Counted from the first letter of the stretch, positions 1 through 11,226 are shown. The stretch: DNA of 64,000 bases from Tigriopus japonicus (GCA_010645155.1 CM021314.1:1698940-1762939); one strand, 5' to 3'. The notes: generated by a model not told the origin, from the letters alone. A program made the numbers and translations.

Positions 1-2595
1 TCAAGGCACTTCATTTACCAGGACAATGTTCTTGTAATCATTTGAATAAGAGGTTCGAAAAACGTTTGCCATGGTTTTGCTTCACCTTTTCTTGCCCCCA
101 AGTTTACCATTGGCCTCCACATCTACGGACAAGTCGAAAACTTGCACTGAATGATCAAACATCATTCAGTAGCGCCCGAGGTATCCCCAGAGGTAATCAT
201 CTCACGACTTCACGTCAGGTTATTAAGATCATTCAGCCAGTCATTTTCAAATTGTCACTACTTTTGCGAGTGTTCAGTACTTTAAGCCCTGCTTCTTCTT
301 GGCCTCTTCGTCTCTTGGTTAAACCAGACTGGCTGGTTCGGCCGAATTGGGTCTTGGCAGGCGTTTGGCAGGAACGTGGAACAGCGAGAAGTTTTCTCAA
401 AGTTTTTTTTGGGTTAGACGAATGATGATAACTTTCCCCATTGTAAGAACAAGGGACGGAGCACCCTACCAAAACCGAGAAGACTTCTTTCGATCCAAGG
501 ATCCTGGGGACAACGAGAAGGCCAAAACTGACATTTTAAAGGGGAGAGACAGACCGAGAAGTTTGCATACAAAAAAATGCTTTCCATTAGATAATCTCCC
601 CCCTCTCTGGTGGTCTGTTCTTTGTGAAATGACAAGAAAAATCAATAACAAAAAGTAGCTTCCCTCAATTTCAGGCCTGCGTTGAATCCTTCATCATTAT
701 CCGTTTTCCATAAAAATACACATGTGTGTGAACTCTCATAACAAGGTAAGTCAGGAATTCGAGTACAAAGACGACAAGAGAGGGAGAATGCATGAAGTAA
801 CACATACACTTGTCAAAGTGATGAGCAATTTATGGCCAACGTTTCCACTTTTGGCCAAGAATATAACTGGGATTTAACAACACGGCAGTTGAAAAATGAT
901 ATCTTTTAATGGCGCTTGCGACATACGAAAATAAATACAAGAATATATCACCGTCCTCATTCATCGTGGTTGGCGACGGGAAATGGAAACACGAATGACT
1001 AATATTCGCAGCAAGAACAATAAGAGCATTAACGATATTAAAATTGACACCCAACTAATCCGTCTTACTCCCCGATATCAGGGCTACTTTGATGATGAGG
1101 CAGGTTAATCTGCTGTGCTTGCTCATCGTTATCGACCAAATCACGATTCCGGGCTGTCGTCCAACAAAATGTATTGTTCAAAATATTTCACCTCATTTCC
1201 TCTCCTCGTTTTCTGACAGTCGAGTGAGAGAAACTCGATCTGGTTCAAAATTCAGCGCGAGGTACAATCGAGAAGAGAAGTCAGTTCCATACTATGTCTG
1301 TGTGTGTGTTGTTGTATTACTCTCCTACACTGAATAGGCGACGTTAGTTCTTCGTTCTGTAGAACTTGATAGAGGTAGTAGCGCCGTTTGATGGTGCTCT
1401 ATGCTGCCCTCTGCTGCTTCTCCTTTTCAATTTCTTTCCCATTTTCTGAGAGAGAGAAAGACTGAATTCTTGTAGAATAGAGGGCTGTTTTTCAAGAGAG
1501 GTGCCACTTTCAAATTGGCGCTTCATGTCCCTCCCTCCGGAACTTTCGTAAGGATTCTTCGTTCGCTATCAATCTTGTTCGGTTTACACAATTACCAGAA
1601 GGTGACGGTTCTCTATCTTGAGCCCTCTAATGTACACTAAAGGAGAGGGCAAAGAAGCAGGAGGAGGAGAAGAAGAAGAAGGATGAAGCGGCTTCGGGAG
1701 TAGAGACGACTAACTTTGCCATCGACAACACACTGCATTCAAACATCAAAAGCTGTCTCTTCTGTTCAAACATCATTTTTCTGAGGGGAGATGAGAGATC
1801 ATTTTCAAAGCAACGAAAGTAATGCTCTCTTTTTCTCACATAGACATAAAATGTGAGCAAATTATCTCTTCACACCGCCATCTATGACACGGAAAATGAT
1901 CCCAATGATGAGTACAAAAAAAAGGTTCAACCTCCGTGAATATTCTTCCAAAATGTTTGCTTCGTTCAATTCCTGTTGAAATGAGCCAGAGATTATTAGA
2001 AAAGCAGGCGAGTCAAAGAGATCGAGTAAGTTGCGCATAACAACATCACCGACTACTTGCTTCGCCCCCACTGCACGTTCTGTATTGTAGCTATTCGCCC
2101 AAATGCCCGAGACCCATAAATTAGAAAATGAAGACGAAGAATGAGACGAAACAGTGTTTGGATAGAAAGGTGAAAACTGTTTTTTTCTCTCGCAGAGCAA
2201 TTGGGGAATACATCGCCTCTCACGAATCACATTGAGGGGAATGCGGAGAAATGAATACAAATCTAAACAAGTCCCATTTGCGCCCAGCCATTCAGCCAGC
2301 TCCTCAAAGTGAACTGCAGTTTCTTCAACTAGGACTACTCTCGGTTTGTTTCCACTGATTCATTTGACTCTTTTTTTTTCATTCCTCTCAAGTGAGATTC
2401 TAAATTTCTCAAGGCTAATGACTCGTATCCTTGCCGTAATGTCTGTCAGAGGAAAAACAAAGCACAAAAAATCACCTCGAGAGATCAACAACAGTCAAGA
2501 AGTCATCCATGATTTTGTTGTACTCGTCTCAACAACAAGAAGTGCGGTCCATGTAGTACAGTGGAGATAATAATAAGTTGTTCGTGGTGTCTTAC
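1..2595. other. Non-coding stretch, probably second intron of the ARID5-like gene
   Basis: No exon I can support. Short open frames on both strands lack protein character and splice context. The minus-strand exon ending at 2596 has a good donor, so this stretch should be intron leading to exons beyond the left edge of the window. Confidence 0.5.
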
Positions 2596-2853
2596 CTCTC
2601 CATGCGAATCCAATCGCCCTTCTGGCGTGTATTCGGGTAGGAAGTACAGACGTAAACTGGAGAGCACTTGATTTGTATTTCTGTCTTCCCACAGTAATTG
2701 GAGTTCACCTATGCTCACAATATCTGAATCATTCCAGATTTTCACGAAAAAGAATTCACCCAGTGATAAAATCTTTTGTTTGCCATTCTTCTGATATTTT
2801 ATGGCTTTGAAGAACGAATAAGAGGCATGATGGCCACAAGAAGGACCCACAAA
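2596..2853 (-). CDS. ARID5-like protein, coding exon 2 (N-terminal conserved domain)
   Basis: This 86-codon, phase 0 to phase 0 exon starts after a pyrimidine-rich CAG acceptor and ends at a GAG|GTAAGA donor. It reads FVGPSCGHH, then LSLGEFFFVK, GELQLLWEDR and RLYFLPEYTPEGR, ending HGE. That run matches the conserved N-terminal region of the ARID5A/ARID5B family, which I recall as BAH-like and which lies ahead of the AT-rich interaction (ARID) DNA-binding domain. Family members are nuclear chromatin and transcription regulators. The ARID itself is not in the window and should lie further left on the minus strand. Seen: exon, splice sites, motifs. Known: family architecture. Inferred: that the missing part contains an ARID. 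Confidence in the family is high; assignment to 5A or 5B is not possible here. Confidence 0.85.
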
Positions 2854-2981
2854 CTGAAAGAGGAAAAACATGAAAGAATGACAAAACAATCACACGCACC
2901 AATCAATAATGTCTTTCTTCACTTGTGCTTCTCATTTGGCCACATTTTATGCATGCAAGATGAATCGCGCAAAATACTCAC

Positions 2982-3002
2982 AGAGAACTTCTTTGGATCC
3001 AT
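2982..3002 (-). CDS. ARID5-like protein, coding exon 1 (start)
   Basis: A seven-codon first exon, MDPKKFS, ends at a TCT|GTGAGT donor in phase 0 and joins exon 2 in frame to give MDPKKFSFVGPSCG. Vertebrate ARID5B likewise has a seven-residue lead before its VGSPCG motif, so length, phase and position of this micro-exon fit the family. It is too short to be found as an open frame. The intron between the two exons is 128 bases (2854-2981). Confidence 0.75.
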
Positions 3003-5109
3003 GATGCGGCACTTGAGCTCAAGATTGCTCGGATCAAACGGATCAAATTCCTCAGGCGACTAATGAGATTAACATGGCTAAAATCTCGCTCCTTTTCTTT
3101 CTTCCTCTTGTTCACGAACTCCCTTGGGCTGAATGAAGAACTAGTGACCACCCGTCTTCACTTTACACGAACCCTTTGTTTATTTTCATGGGTGATTTTC
3201 GACTAGGTCACTTTTTTGAACCTCCGCGAGAGACACAAGGTAGAGGGAATAAATAGTAAGTAAGCACATGAGTGTGAGGCATCACCACGAAATGCAAAAT
3301 TATTCACAATGAAATACTGCCGCCTGATGCATTGACACAAAAGCACGCACACACGCACCCAATAGAACGAGCATTGGAAGGAGCAGTTAGAGTAACAGCA
3401 GGCTAACCAGAAGTCGACATGTAGCGCACTCACAGCGTGACGTCATGCCAAACCCATAGCACGCTGCTTCAATCGCCTCCTGTGTACACACAGACAGAAG
3501 TGATCACAGAAATCAAGACCGCTGAAACGGCTTCTATCTCTCTTCTCTGGCAGAGGCCACAACTCGGACTGAGCAAGTCCACGTTCAGAACTTGGAATCT
3601 CCTACTAGCAGAGTTGTCTCCAAAAACGAGCAAGTGAGGCGTGCTCGCAAATGAACGAACGGGCGAGCGCTCAACGGGCAAAAACCAGAAACACAAGCTC
3701 CATACATACACACACTCTGTTCAAAAGGAACGAGGGAAAGGAGAGAGCAAGAGCACAGCCGGCCGGTGAGCGTGCGGGCGCGCGATTGAAGAGTGAGGGA
3801 CGAGCAAGAGCACGAAGATCAGGGAAACGAGTCGTTTAAGCGCGCCCAGTTTCACAGCATGACCAGAAACTTAAACACAATGTAACAATTACAAATCAAT
3901 CCTGATTTATTCCTCGTAAGTGAGCGGATCGGACGTTGATGGAACAGCCTCAAGTTTTAGGTACAATCTTTCTCTATGAAACGAGCGGACAAAGAGATAT
4001 GGAGTAGTTTTTCACAAGGGGACCTGGATGACTTGTAACTCAAGCAGAGGGAAGGAAAGTCTGCAGAGATACAAAGAAATGAGAAAAAGAGAGGGAAGCT
4101 GTCTGCCATTCACATCTCCAATTTCCAAGCTCGTTTTCCACAACTCTGGCAGGTTGGAGAGGAAATACGCCTATTCTGAATTGAGATTACAGCGGGAGGT
4201 TTCTCAATCGCCCTAGAAAAACATTCCGTTCACTCTTTCTATTCTTTTTATCACGCAAACCCTCGTCGCCATGATACTGATCCATTCATCATGGTAACCT
4301 ATGTTCAGGGCAATATTGATGGTCCTTCGAGAACCCATATCCGGTCGCAAACCAAAGTAATTGATTTAAACACGGCCACGAGCAATTTGGTTTGAGAGGT
4401 GCCTCACAGGTACAGAAGGAACGATTATTCTCAGGTGCCATTAGGAAGATCAAGTATGATCCAGAGCGTTTAAGTCACCATGCCGGCAGGTCTTCTTCTT
4501 GTTCTCCTGCTTGATCGGACAAAGATCTGAAAACCAAAAAAAAATCACTACTAGTTTACGTTCCCAATACTTTGGTTGTGAGCGCCAACCAACTTGTTGG
4601 TGCGACCTGTGTAAACCGGCCTGCTTTGGACCTGGAATAGGACCCAGGATCTCGAGCGCCAAGAGGGTACATCTGAACAGAGGGAGTCTTAGAAAAGGGC
4701 CCCTCTTTGTTCCCTTCCTCAGGCAGTGAGTGAGTTGAATCCGCTCACTCACTCACTCGACCAACCAACCAACCACGAGGAACCAAGGCAGTAATATTTG
4801 GTCGTACAGTTCAGGTTCATTCGAAGGAGCATGGTTGGCGGAGTGAAGCTCTGAAAGAACAACACAATAGACCATTAGGTGCTCTACTCATCTATCCATC
4901 GAGACCGTCTCTTAGTCAGTCAACCACGGTTTTGGAGACGGAGGAGAAGAAGAGTCAGATGGTGCTGGTGCCTTGCTCAAATATCTTGTCAAGGTGTGAA
5001 GACGATTTTCTAGAACTTGGTTCGCCAGTGTTGACCGCAAACTTGTTGATTGGTCCATCTATCTTTCTCGGAGGAGTGGCAACTTTGTTGTGAAAATGAG
5101 CTTATAGCC
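3003..5109. other. Divergent intergenic region between ARID5-like and PH/PDZ genes
   Basis: No supported coding exon. It should hold the minus-strand promoter and 5' UTR of the ARID5-like gene and the plus-strand promoter of the PH/PDZ gene. It includes a GC-richer patch around 3755-3845 and a (CCAA)n run near 4759-4777. I see no convincing TATA box. Confidence 0.4.
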
Positions 5110-5121
5110 AAACAGGTAAGA
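5110..5121 (+). other. Candidate splice donor of a 5' UTR exon
   Basis: AAACAG|GTAAGA is a near-perfect donor ending an exon at 5115. The matching acceptor is TTTCAG ending at 5734, just before the PH/PDZ start codon at 5760. The 5115 side has in-frame stops, so it would be untranslated. This is inferred from splice consensus only. Confidence 0.4.
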
Positions 5122-5759
5122 GACAAGGAATCATGGACTACAAAGGTTGTAATAAGTTATTGTAGGGTAACAGTACTTAGTTTAGTTTGGCTTGGATTAG
5201 GCAAGCATGACAAACTAAGGTGGAAAAACGTGCATGAGTAAGATGACTTTTTTCCTATGAATCAATGGCTGACTGGCATTAAGGGCAAACTCACAAAAGA
5301 GCATGACTTTAGTCATTCATTGGACACTTATTGGCCATCCATATTGTGCAAGCACAGTGAATCATCACATTAGAACCATTCGTAACTGATTCCAAGACCT
5401 TGGATGAGACATCAAACATGCAAATTCGTGGGCTTTCGTCCCAATTCCGCGAAATTTAATTGGACTTCCGTCTTTTGTTGATCAACAACCCTGTGACCAA
5501 AATATTTGAAGTGCCAACAATGTCCTTGAGCCCTTTTCACAGTCAGGACCTCGTCCACACTCACGCACTCACTCACTCACACTCAAACCAAAACCAGATT
5601 ACACGAAGCGCAAAAACGAATGGTGCATACAGACGCATTTGATAAATTCCTTTGGTATTTCCTGATCCAAGAATGACAAAGACATTTTTGTAGCCATATA
5701 TTGAACTCATGGGTGCATTCCTTCTTTGTTTCAGATTCCTAGCGTGGAATCCAACCAAA

Positions 5760-8294
5760 ATGAACTCGCCTACCATTGTGGCTCCTTCACACCATGGAAC
5801 GGGGTGGCAAGGCAGACCACCCCATTCCCCCACCGAGGCTCAAAGTGGTGGGGAAGGCCGAGGGTCATCGTCCATGGCCCCTATGCCACGCATGATCTCA
5901 CCAATGGGACACAGGCCACTGGGACCTTCATCTCGGGGACCTCATCCTGGTCTGATGTTATCTCCTGCTGATCATCCTCATCCTCTAATGCGACCTCCGA
6001 GGATGCCGTTCTTCATCAGAGAAATCTACAAGAACGGCTTCCTGAAGCGCTTGCCTTACAACGAGAAAAAGAGTAGCGCTCTCTCAAAGCTGATGCGGAC
6101 TGATCGATATTGGGTGGTATTTTCGGTCCACGATGATGTTCACCCATTTCTTGAACTGTGGAATGAACCTACGGAAGTGGCTTCTAAACCGCCTCAATAT
6201 GTATTCCCATTGGCTGTCTGTAAGCACATATCACCCTCAATCATTCCCGCCGACCAAGAGTGGAGTTTTGTGATCAATTTTGAGACGGCAGCCATCCGAT
6301 TTTCATGCAATTCAAGGGAGACCATGGACGAGTGGGTGGAATGCATTAGACACAAGCTCGGAGAAATGGGGATCCTCAATCCTAAAGGTAATCTGTATTC
6401 CAAGGTACCTGCCCTGAACCCGCCCAAGTTGGCGAGGAATCCAATGTCGCCTCTTCCGAGCCCTCCAGTGAGTGCAGCAGAAAATATCTCCAACATTCCA
6501 ACCCCACCCTCTTTAGAGCCCTCTGAAAACGCAGAGGTCCTAACCAAACGAGGGGATGGCGTCTCTCGAAACCGTTTAAGCATCGTGGACGCGTCAGACG
6601 AGAGCAACCAGACCTTCACAACAAGCATTTATCTGAACCAGACTCCACCTGCCACGCCCCAAATACAATCCAGCGTATCTCACGTCCCAACTTCATTATC
6701 CAAGCCAAAGCTTACTTTAGCATCGACATCACCCATTCCAAAGTTCGAGAGTCTTTCAAGTTCCTCGGTGCCTTCGTCGCCAACTAAACCAATGCCAATT
6801 TCACCCGTGTCGAACCCGCCATCGTGTAGCATAAATGGGGCAACATCGACCGTGTATCTGAACCAAGATGTTCCCACTCGTCACGTCACCGTGATCCCTA
6901 TTAACAAGGACAAGGAGAATCACCCACCGGAAGAATTGGCCCCTAGTTCACCTCAAAAGGACGAAGACACGTCCAGTGAACTTTACACCGCCATAGTTCC
7001 TCCAGAGTGCAGGGAGGACAGAACGAAAACCAGAAAACAAAGCGGCTCTAATTCTAACCCACAGCAGCCACAACAACGAGAAGGTCGAAGACGATCACCA
7101 AACCGTCGGCAAAGACACCTGGAACAATCCAGCAGCGAACCTCAAAACGAGGGACACGTTTCAAGACGGTTTTCCGATCGGAGACCCGATGTCGTCTCCG
7201 GAAAGGGGGGTTACAACATCCAGCAAAGAATCAGACGAAAGACCCAGCGATCATCCAGTTTGGGTCCTCTTTTGGACGAACACAACATCCATTCACAGTC
7301 ACTGGCTCAACAGAGAAACGTGAATACAAACTCCTTGGAAAGCATTGATAGCAATCCAAGGTCTGCTTTGCCTAAAAGTGATCGCTCAAAAGGGGCCATT
7401 CCTAGACGACCTCTCGCACACCACACCAGTGTTCCTTTGGAGACGGCAACCACTCAGGATCCGCCTCCAAGGCACTTGAATGAGTTGCCTGCAGGTATTC
7501 GACCCCCTCCCTACCATCCGTTATCAAACTTGGGCGCACATCCACCTCATATTCCTTTGCCTGGGCTAACTTGCCAATTGTCCTTGCCCCATGGAATGGC
7601 GGTTCCAGGTCAAGTTGGGGATTCGCATCCCCCGCAACGATCTCTACGCGAGCAACAAGTGCATCGTTTGCGACAAGAAATCGCTCATCCGAGTGGTGTC
7701 CGACTGGCATTACGGAAACGGGATTGCCAGCATTCCTTGGCATTGGTCGAGTTCTTTGGACGCTTGTGGGTAGCTGGATGGAAACAAAAGGAATACCCGG
7801 TGCTTTACAATGCGTTCCATATTGGTGACCAGATCATGACAGTGGCTGGATTGCCCGTCAGAACGGCCTCCGAGTTTAGTAAGCTCGTCAAAACGAAAGG
7901 TTCAAATGACACCCTGCACGTGGAGATTATTATTCGACGCTTGCCTTTTGCTCAAGTGTTCCACTTGAGACGAGAGATCGACACTCAGCCTTTGGGAATT
8001 ATCACGAATGGCAATACAAACGAGATCAAAGAGATCCTTCCCGGTGGACCTGCCTCAAATCATGGTATGACCAGCAAGGTCAGAAGCTTTGATGGTCTCA
8101 ATTTGGTTCCATGGGTCTTGACCGAAGTCAACGGCAGACCTCTGAACCTCTTTGCCAAGGATGGCGAAGCAACAGACCGTCTTCACGCCTTAGGTCGTGA
8201 TGTGTCCGTGACAATTCAACCAGCTGATATTGTCCAACGCTTCAAGAAACAATTGAAATCCTTCAGAAGTCATAAGGACTACGTCCTTGGTTAG
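5760..8294 (+). CDS. PH and PDZ domain scaffold-like protein
   Basis: The reading frame is open from 5709, but the TTTCAG acceptor at 5729-5734 puts the first 5' codons in intron, so I take the ATG at 5760 (844 codons). A Pro/Ser-rich lead comes first, then a PH domain at about residues 88-202 (KNGFLKRLPY, YWVVFSVHDD, FSCNSRETMDEWVECIRHKL). A long disordered Ser/Pro/Gln/Arg-rich linker follows. The C-terminal 200 residues contain PDZ-like cores: FHIGDQIMTVAGLPVRTASE, and then PLGIITNGNTNEIKEILPGG with WVLTEVNGRPLN. Such proteins are intracellular membrane-linked adaptors; I do not recognise the ortholog. Between about 7590 and 7770 the +1 frame reads better as PDZ sequence (VKLGIRIPRNDLYASNKCIV, DWHYGNGIASIPWHWSSS) than this frame does, so two opposite one-base shifts are suspected there. 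An AATAAA follows 32 bases after the stop. Confidence 0.85.
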   Translation: MNSPTIVAPSHHGTGWQGRPPHSPTEAQSGGEGRGSSSMAPMPRMISPMGHRPLGPSSRGPHPGLMLSPADHPHPLMRPPRMPFFIREIYKNGFLKRLPYNEKKSSALSKLMRTDRYWVVFSVHDDVHPFLELWNEPTEVASKPPQYVFPLAVCKHISPSIIPADQEWSFVINFETAAIRFSCNSRETMDEWVECIRHKLGEMGILNPKGNLYSKVPALNPPKLARNPMSPLPSPPVSAAENISNIPTPPSLEPSENAEVLTKRGDGVSRNRLSIVDASDESNQTFTTSIYLNQTPPATPQIQSSVSHVPTSLSKPKLTLASTSPIPKFESLSSSSVPSSPTKPMPISPVSNPPSCSINGATSTVYLNQDVPTRHVTVIPINKDKENHPPEELAPSSPQKDEDTSSELYTAIVPPECREDRTKTRKQSGSNSNPQQPQQREGRRRSPNRRQRHLEQSSSEPQNEGHVSRRFSDRRPDVVSGKGGYNIQQRIRRKTQRSSSLGPLLDEHNIHSQSLAQQRNVNTNSLESIDSNPRSALPKSDRSKGAIPRRPLAHHTSVPLETATTQDPPPRHLNELPAGIRPPPYHPLSNLGAHPPHIPLPGLTCQLSLPHGMAVPGQVGDSHPPQRSLREQQVHRLRQEIAHPSGVRLALRKRDCQHSLALVEFFGRLWVAGWKQKEYPVLYNAFHIGDQIMTVAGLPVRTASEFSKLVKTKGSNDTLHVEIIIRRLPFAQVFHLRREIDTQPLGIITNGNTNEIKEILPGGPASNHGMTSKVRSFDGLNLVPWVLTEVNGRPLNLFAKDGEATDRLHALGRDVSVTIQPADIVQRFKKQLKSFRSHKDYVLG
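7585..7772 (+). other. Segment with probable compensating frameshifts inside the PH/PDZ CDS
   Basis: In the main frame this segment gives an Arg/Gln/His-rich string typical of off-frame reading. In the +1 frame it gives aromatic and hydrophobic sequence that would supply the first strands of the PDZ-like domain continued in the main frame from about 7773. The likely change points are homopolymers: CCCC at 7587-7590 (one base too many) and GGG at 7768-7770 (one too few). The cause may be sequencing error or a true paired change. Confidence 0.55.
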
Positions 8295-8325
8295 TCAAAT
8301 TTGTGATAATGATGAATAACGTAGT

Positions 8326-8331
8326 AATAAA
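8326..8331 (+). terminator. Poly(A) signal of the PH/PDZ gene
   Basis: AATAAA lies 32 bases after the TAG stop. Confidence 0.6.
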
Positions 8332-8739
8332 CAGACTATTGTCTTGAAGTTTTGCAACGCTGTCTCACCTTGGCGTCTTGAGATCTGAAGATCGTTCAAT
8401 TTCAAGCTCATGCTTGCCAACAAAGTCAGGGCAATATAATACCTGTACATCTTGCTTGATTGGTAGAGCGTATTCACGGTGTTTGTACACTCGATTCGCG
8501 GTACCTTTCTGGCACCAAGTACTCTCAATCCCGTACCTTTCTTACTAAAAGGAAGTTTAAAGCGAGATCATGACGTTGATTATTATATACTCTATGAATT
8601 GCTGCTGTTGTTGTTGTTCCTTCCTTCATTTTTTCTGAGTGGTTCAAAGACCTGTAGTACAAAGAGAACAACCATCACCAGCCACAACAAACACTTGATG
8701 GGTTGGATTGCTAGGAGTTTGTCGGAAATTTCGAGTTCA

Positions 8740-8757
8740 CTCTCTCTCTCTCTCTCT
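8740..8757. repeat. (CT)n microsatellite
   Basis: An uninterrupted CT dinucleotide run. Confidence 0.9.
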
Positions 8758-9390
8758 GTTTCCACAGTTTCTGTTCCCTCGAGTGTCAATGTCTGTGGAA
8801 TTGAGAAACTGAGATCGAAATCAGTTTCACAGAAGGGCTCGAACCTTTGTCATTTCGAGGGGACTGGATTGCTTTTCGAACTCGATTAGGCTAACAATTG
8901 ACTTGGAAATGCCCACCCAGAACAAGAAGAATCCACTACTCTGGATGTACTACATGCATACACACACAGACTCACAAGACAATTTCCTTCCCCCGAAAAC
9001 ATTGTCGAACACAAAGCTTAGACAGGCATGAAATTCGCTTTTCAACACAATTGGTCTGTCAGAGGTTTAACGTGCAAAAAGATTGGAGGAAGATACAGAA
9101 TCATCTTGATCATGGCTTGGCGTCAGTTCGTTTCCTCCATGTCCAAAAGAAATCACAGATGCTGCAATCCTCATGAACGAAGCCAATGTTCTCCAACTTG
9201 AGTAAAATTGACATGCACTTTTAGTACACGAACCTGGACGGAATTGTGTTATCTCATGAGTACTCAGTAGTAGTAGTTGTAGTATACCGTACTGCTAGAT
9301 AGTAATCATAGCATCTCTGTCAGACTTTCACAACTCGTTTGGTTTGCGAACAAAACCAAGACTTTCTCTCCCTTGTTCTGGAAATGATTG

Positions 9391-9415
9391 CCATCCATCC
9401 ATCCAGCCATCCTTC
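9391..9415. repeat. (ATCC)n microsatellite
   Basis: Imperfect tetranucleotide repeats. The same unit recurs near 46371-46388 and 55459-55474. Confidence 0.8.
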
Positions 9416-10117
9416 TATCCACCTGGTGGCATTCAACGAACACATAAATAACACAGCCCCCAACCCATTGGGTGTTGGTTGGTTGACCTGCATTAGACAT
9501 CGAGAAGTAGGAGAAGAGGGCACCTATTTTCTGCCCTCGAGAAGTCACTGTTGCATGGTTCGCGTGAGGCGTGCAAGACAGACCATCCAACCATCCTGAC
9601 TGAGGACCATGCTTGGGACGAGTGCATGCCATATGCGAGCCCGGTTTTTCCTTCAGATCATGGTTCGTCTTCCACGACGAGTGAACATGCTCGAAGTGGC
9701 CTCTGAGACTCATTGGGAAAAAGGTGCCCGAGTATAGCATCAGGTAGAAGGAAGAAAAAGAAGAGGTGGCGGTGGTGTTGGTGGAGGAGGAGAAGGCAAC
9801 CAACCATCCGTCCACGAACCAACCACCGTCACAACACCCTGAACCAAGCAGTCGCCCTCCTCATCAGTCAGGTGGATTGGCATGACATCAACGAAAAAAA
9901 CTTGGGTTGGAGAGGTGAGGAGGGGAAAAGCCTCTGGGCGCCTAACGTCAACCACCTTCATCGAGGGCTCAGGAAGACCGACAGCCGACCAACACCAAAC
10001 TTTGAGAGAGTGCCAAACAAGACGAAAGAATCTGGAGATCAGTGGGCCCCTCTTCCTGTTACGGCTTGAATCGAACATGATCCTCCAAATTAGCTGAAAT
10101 TTGTGGAAAAAATCATC

Positions 10118-11041
10118 ATGTGGGCCCTTGTATTCGTTATCGGGGTCGTTGTTGCTCCAGTGCTCGGAGACCTTAGTCACACGTACGCTGATCCACGGAC
10201 CTTCTTTGGACATTGCTTGGATCAGAACTCGACATGTACGGACTATCAGTGCTACACCAAGATCCACGCCTTGGACCTCAGGAAGATGGATCGATTGGCA
10301 TGTCAGAGCGACACCGATTGTGTCCAAGATCAAACCAAGATGGTGTGTGTTCAGTACCAAGGTGGTAAAGGCTTTTGCGAATGTCCCCGGCATTTCGCCT
10401 ACAATGTGACCTCGTGCCAGTGCCAAAAGGCTGCAGTGTGTCTTTATGGTGACACGCCACCCCCTTCATCTCCCCATGCGCCATACGACCACAACTCATG
10501 TCATAGTGGAATGCAGTGCTTCAACGAGCGGTGTTCATGTACCAATCTTGAGGACTCGCTTTTTGAGGCCCAGAGTAGGCTCTGTGTCAGGCCTCGACAT
10601 CGGAACAATCATGCTCAGCACAGTGATGATGTTCTGGCCACCTCGGGTGGAACCCATACAGGACTGGTGGTTCTATTAATCATTCTCATTTGTGTTCTTT
10701 TGGTGGCCATTGCCATTGGAATCTACTTAGTCACGGAGAAGTTCACTTGTAAGAAGGGCGACTATGAATGCGAGGACCAAAAAGGATCCTCGCCTCACTC
10801 AACCGGAGGCGAGACACACGTGGCCGCTTGGGACCTGCCTTCTTTAGACTATTTGAGTGAGGAACAGACCATGAAGTATTTGAAGCGACACCATCGAGAC
10901 TCCAATGGAGACCTAGAGGTCGAGGAGAGTCGAAGTCCAAGCCAGGGATCCTCATCGTTGCCGGAAAGTGAGCGACAGCCCATCAACAGCCATCACATTA
11001 ATCGAGCTTATGTCAGCGAGGATGACCTTCAACACGTTTAA
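10118..11041 (+). CDS. Cysteine-rich single-pass membrane protein (EGF/EB-like ectodomain)
   Basis: I start at ATG 10118 because the frame's upstream extension begins with GTG and the ATG directly opens a signal peptide (MWALVFVIGVVVAPVLG). The 307-residue protein has an ectodomain at about 18-180 with 16 cysteines, in spacings such as CQSDTDC and FCECP typical of EB or EGF-like modules. Potential N-glycosylation sites are N37 and N96. One transmembrane helix lies at about 181-205 (GLVVLLIILICVLLVAIAIG). The cytoplasmic tail of about 100 residues is acidic and Ser-rich with no enzyme domain. Topology is therefore type I, with a receptor or adhesion role possible but not shown. No introns are seen. 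It faces the V-ATPase e gene tail to tail. Confidence 0.85.
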   Translation: MWALVFVIGVVVAPVLGDLSHTYADPRTFFGHCLDQNSTCTDYQCYTKIHALDLRKMDRLACQSDTDCVQDQTKMVCVQYQGGKGFCECPRHFAYNVTSCQCQKAAVCLYGDTPPPSSPHAPYDHNSCHSGMQCFNERCSCTNLEDSLFEAQSRLCVRPRHRNNHAQHSDDVLATSGGTHTGLVVLLIILICVLLVAIAIGIYLVTEKFTCKKGDYECEDQKGSSPHSTGGETHVAAWDLPSLDYLSEEQTMKYLKRHHRDSNGDLEVEESRSPSQGSSSLPESERQPINSHHINRAYVSEDDLQHV

Positions 11042-11179
11042 AGCCTTGCTTGCTGTACAAAATTACATTCAGTTTTAGAGCATCGTTTGATCCTTGTTGA
11101 CTTGTAAGAGATGATGCACCTATTAACCCCCCCAAAACACGTTATTACCGTGGTTCCGAAAAGCGAATTTGTTGTTATG

Positions 11180-11185
11180 AATAAA
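11180..11185 (+). terminator. Poly(A) signal of the cysteine-rich membrane protein gene
   Basis: AATAAA lies 139 bases after the TAA stop on the plus strand. Confidence 0.6.
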
Positions 11186-11226
11186 AGAGAAATCAACACC
11201 AACAGTTATGAAATACTACCATTGGT

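Larger units (their letters stand above)
8332..10117. other. Intergenic region upstream of the cysteine-rich membrane protein
   Basis: No supported gene. It contains a CT dinucleotide run (8740-8757) and an ATCC-type microsatellite (9391-9415). The last few hundred bases should carry the promoter and 5' UTR of the gene starting at 10118. Open frames here are simple-sequence artefacts. Confidence 0.4.

Noticed and set aside
6194..6628. 144-codon minus-strand open frame
   Set aside because: Antisense to the PH domain coding region, which has clear domain motifs on the plus strand.
7495..7608. A 114-base intron in the PH/PDZ gene (CAG|GTATTC donor, GCTAAC branch-like site, TTCCAG acceptor)
   Set aside because: The splice signals look acceptable, but removing a multiple of three bases leaves the main frame unchanged and does not restore the better +1 frame; the spanned codons also read as normal linker. 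Kept only as a possibility.
9306..9815. 169-codon minus-strand open frame
   Set aside because: Built largely from microsatellite and low-complexity sequence (repeated Trp/Met/Asp/Gly and Ser/Thr runs); no conserved features.
10103..10117. Start of the membrane protein at 10103
   Set aside because: That codon is GTG; the first ATG, 10118, gives a proper signal peptide.
9740..10426. 228-codon minus-strand open frame
   Set aside because: It is antisense to the cysteine-rich membrane protein and its simple-sequence upstream region; no domain, no splice or poly(A) context.
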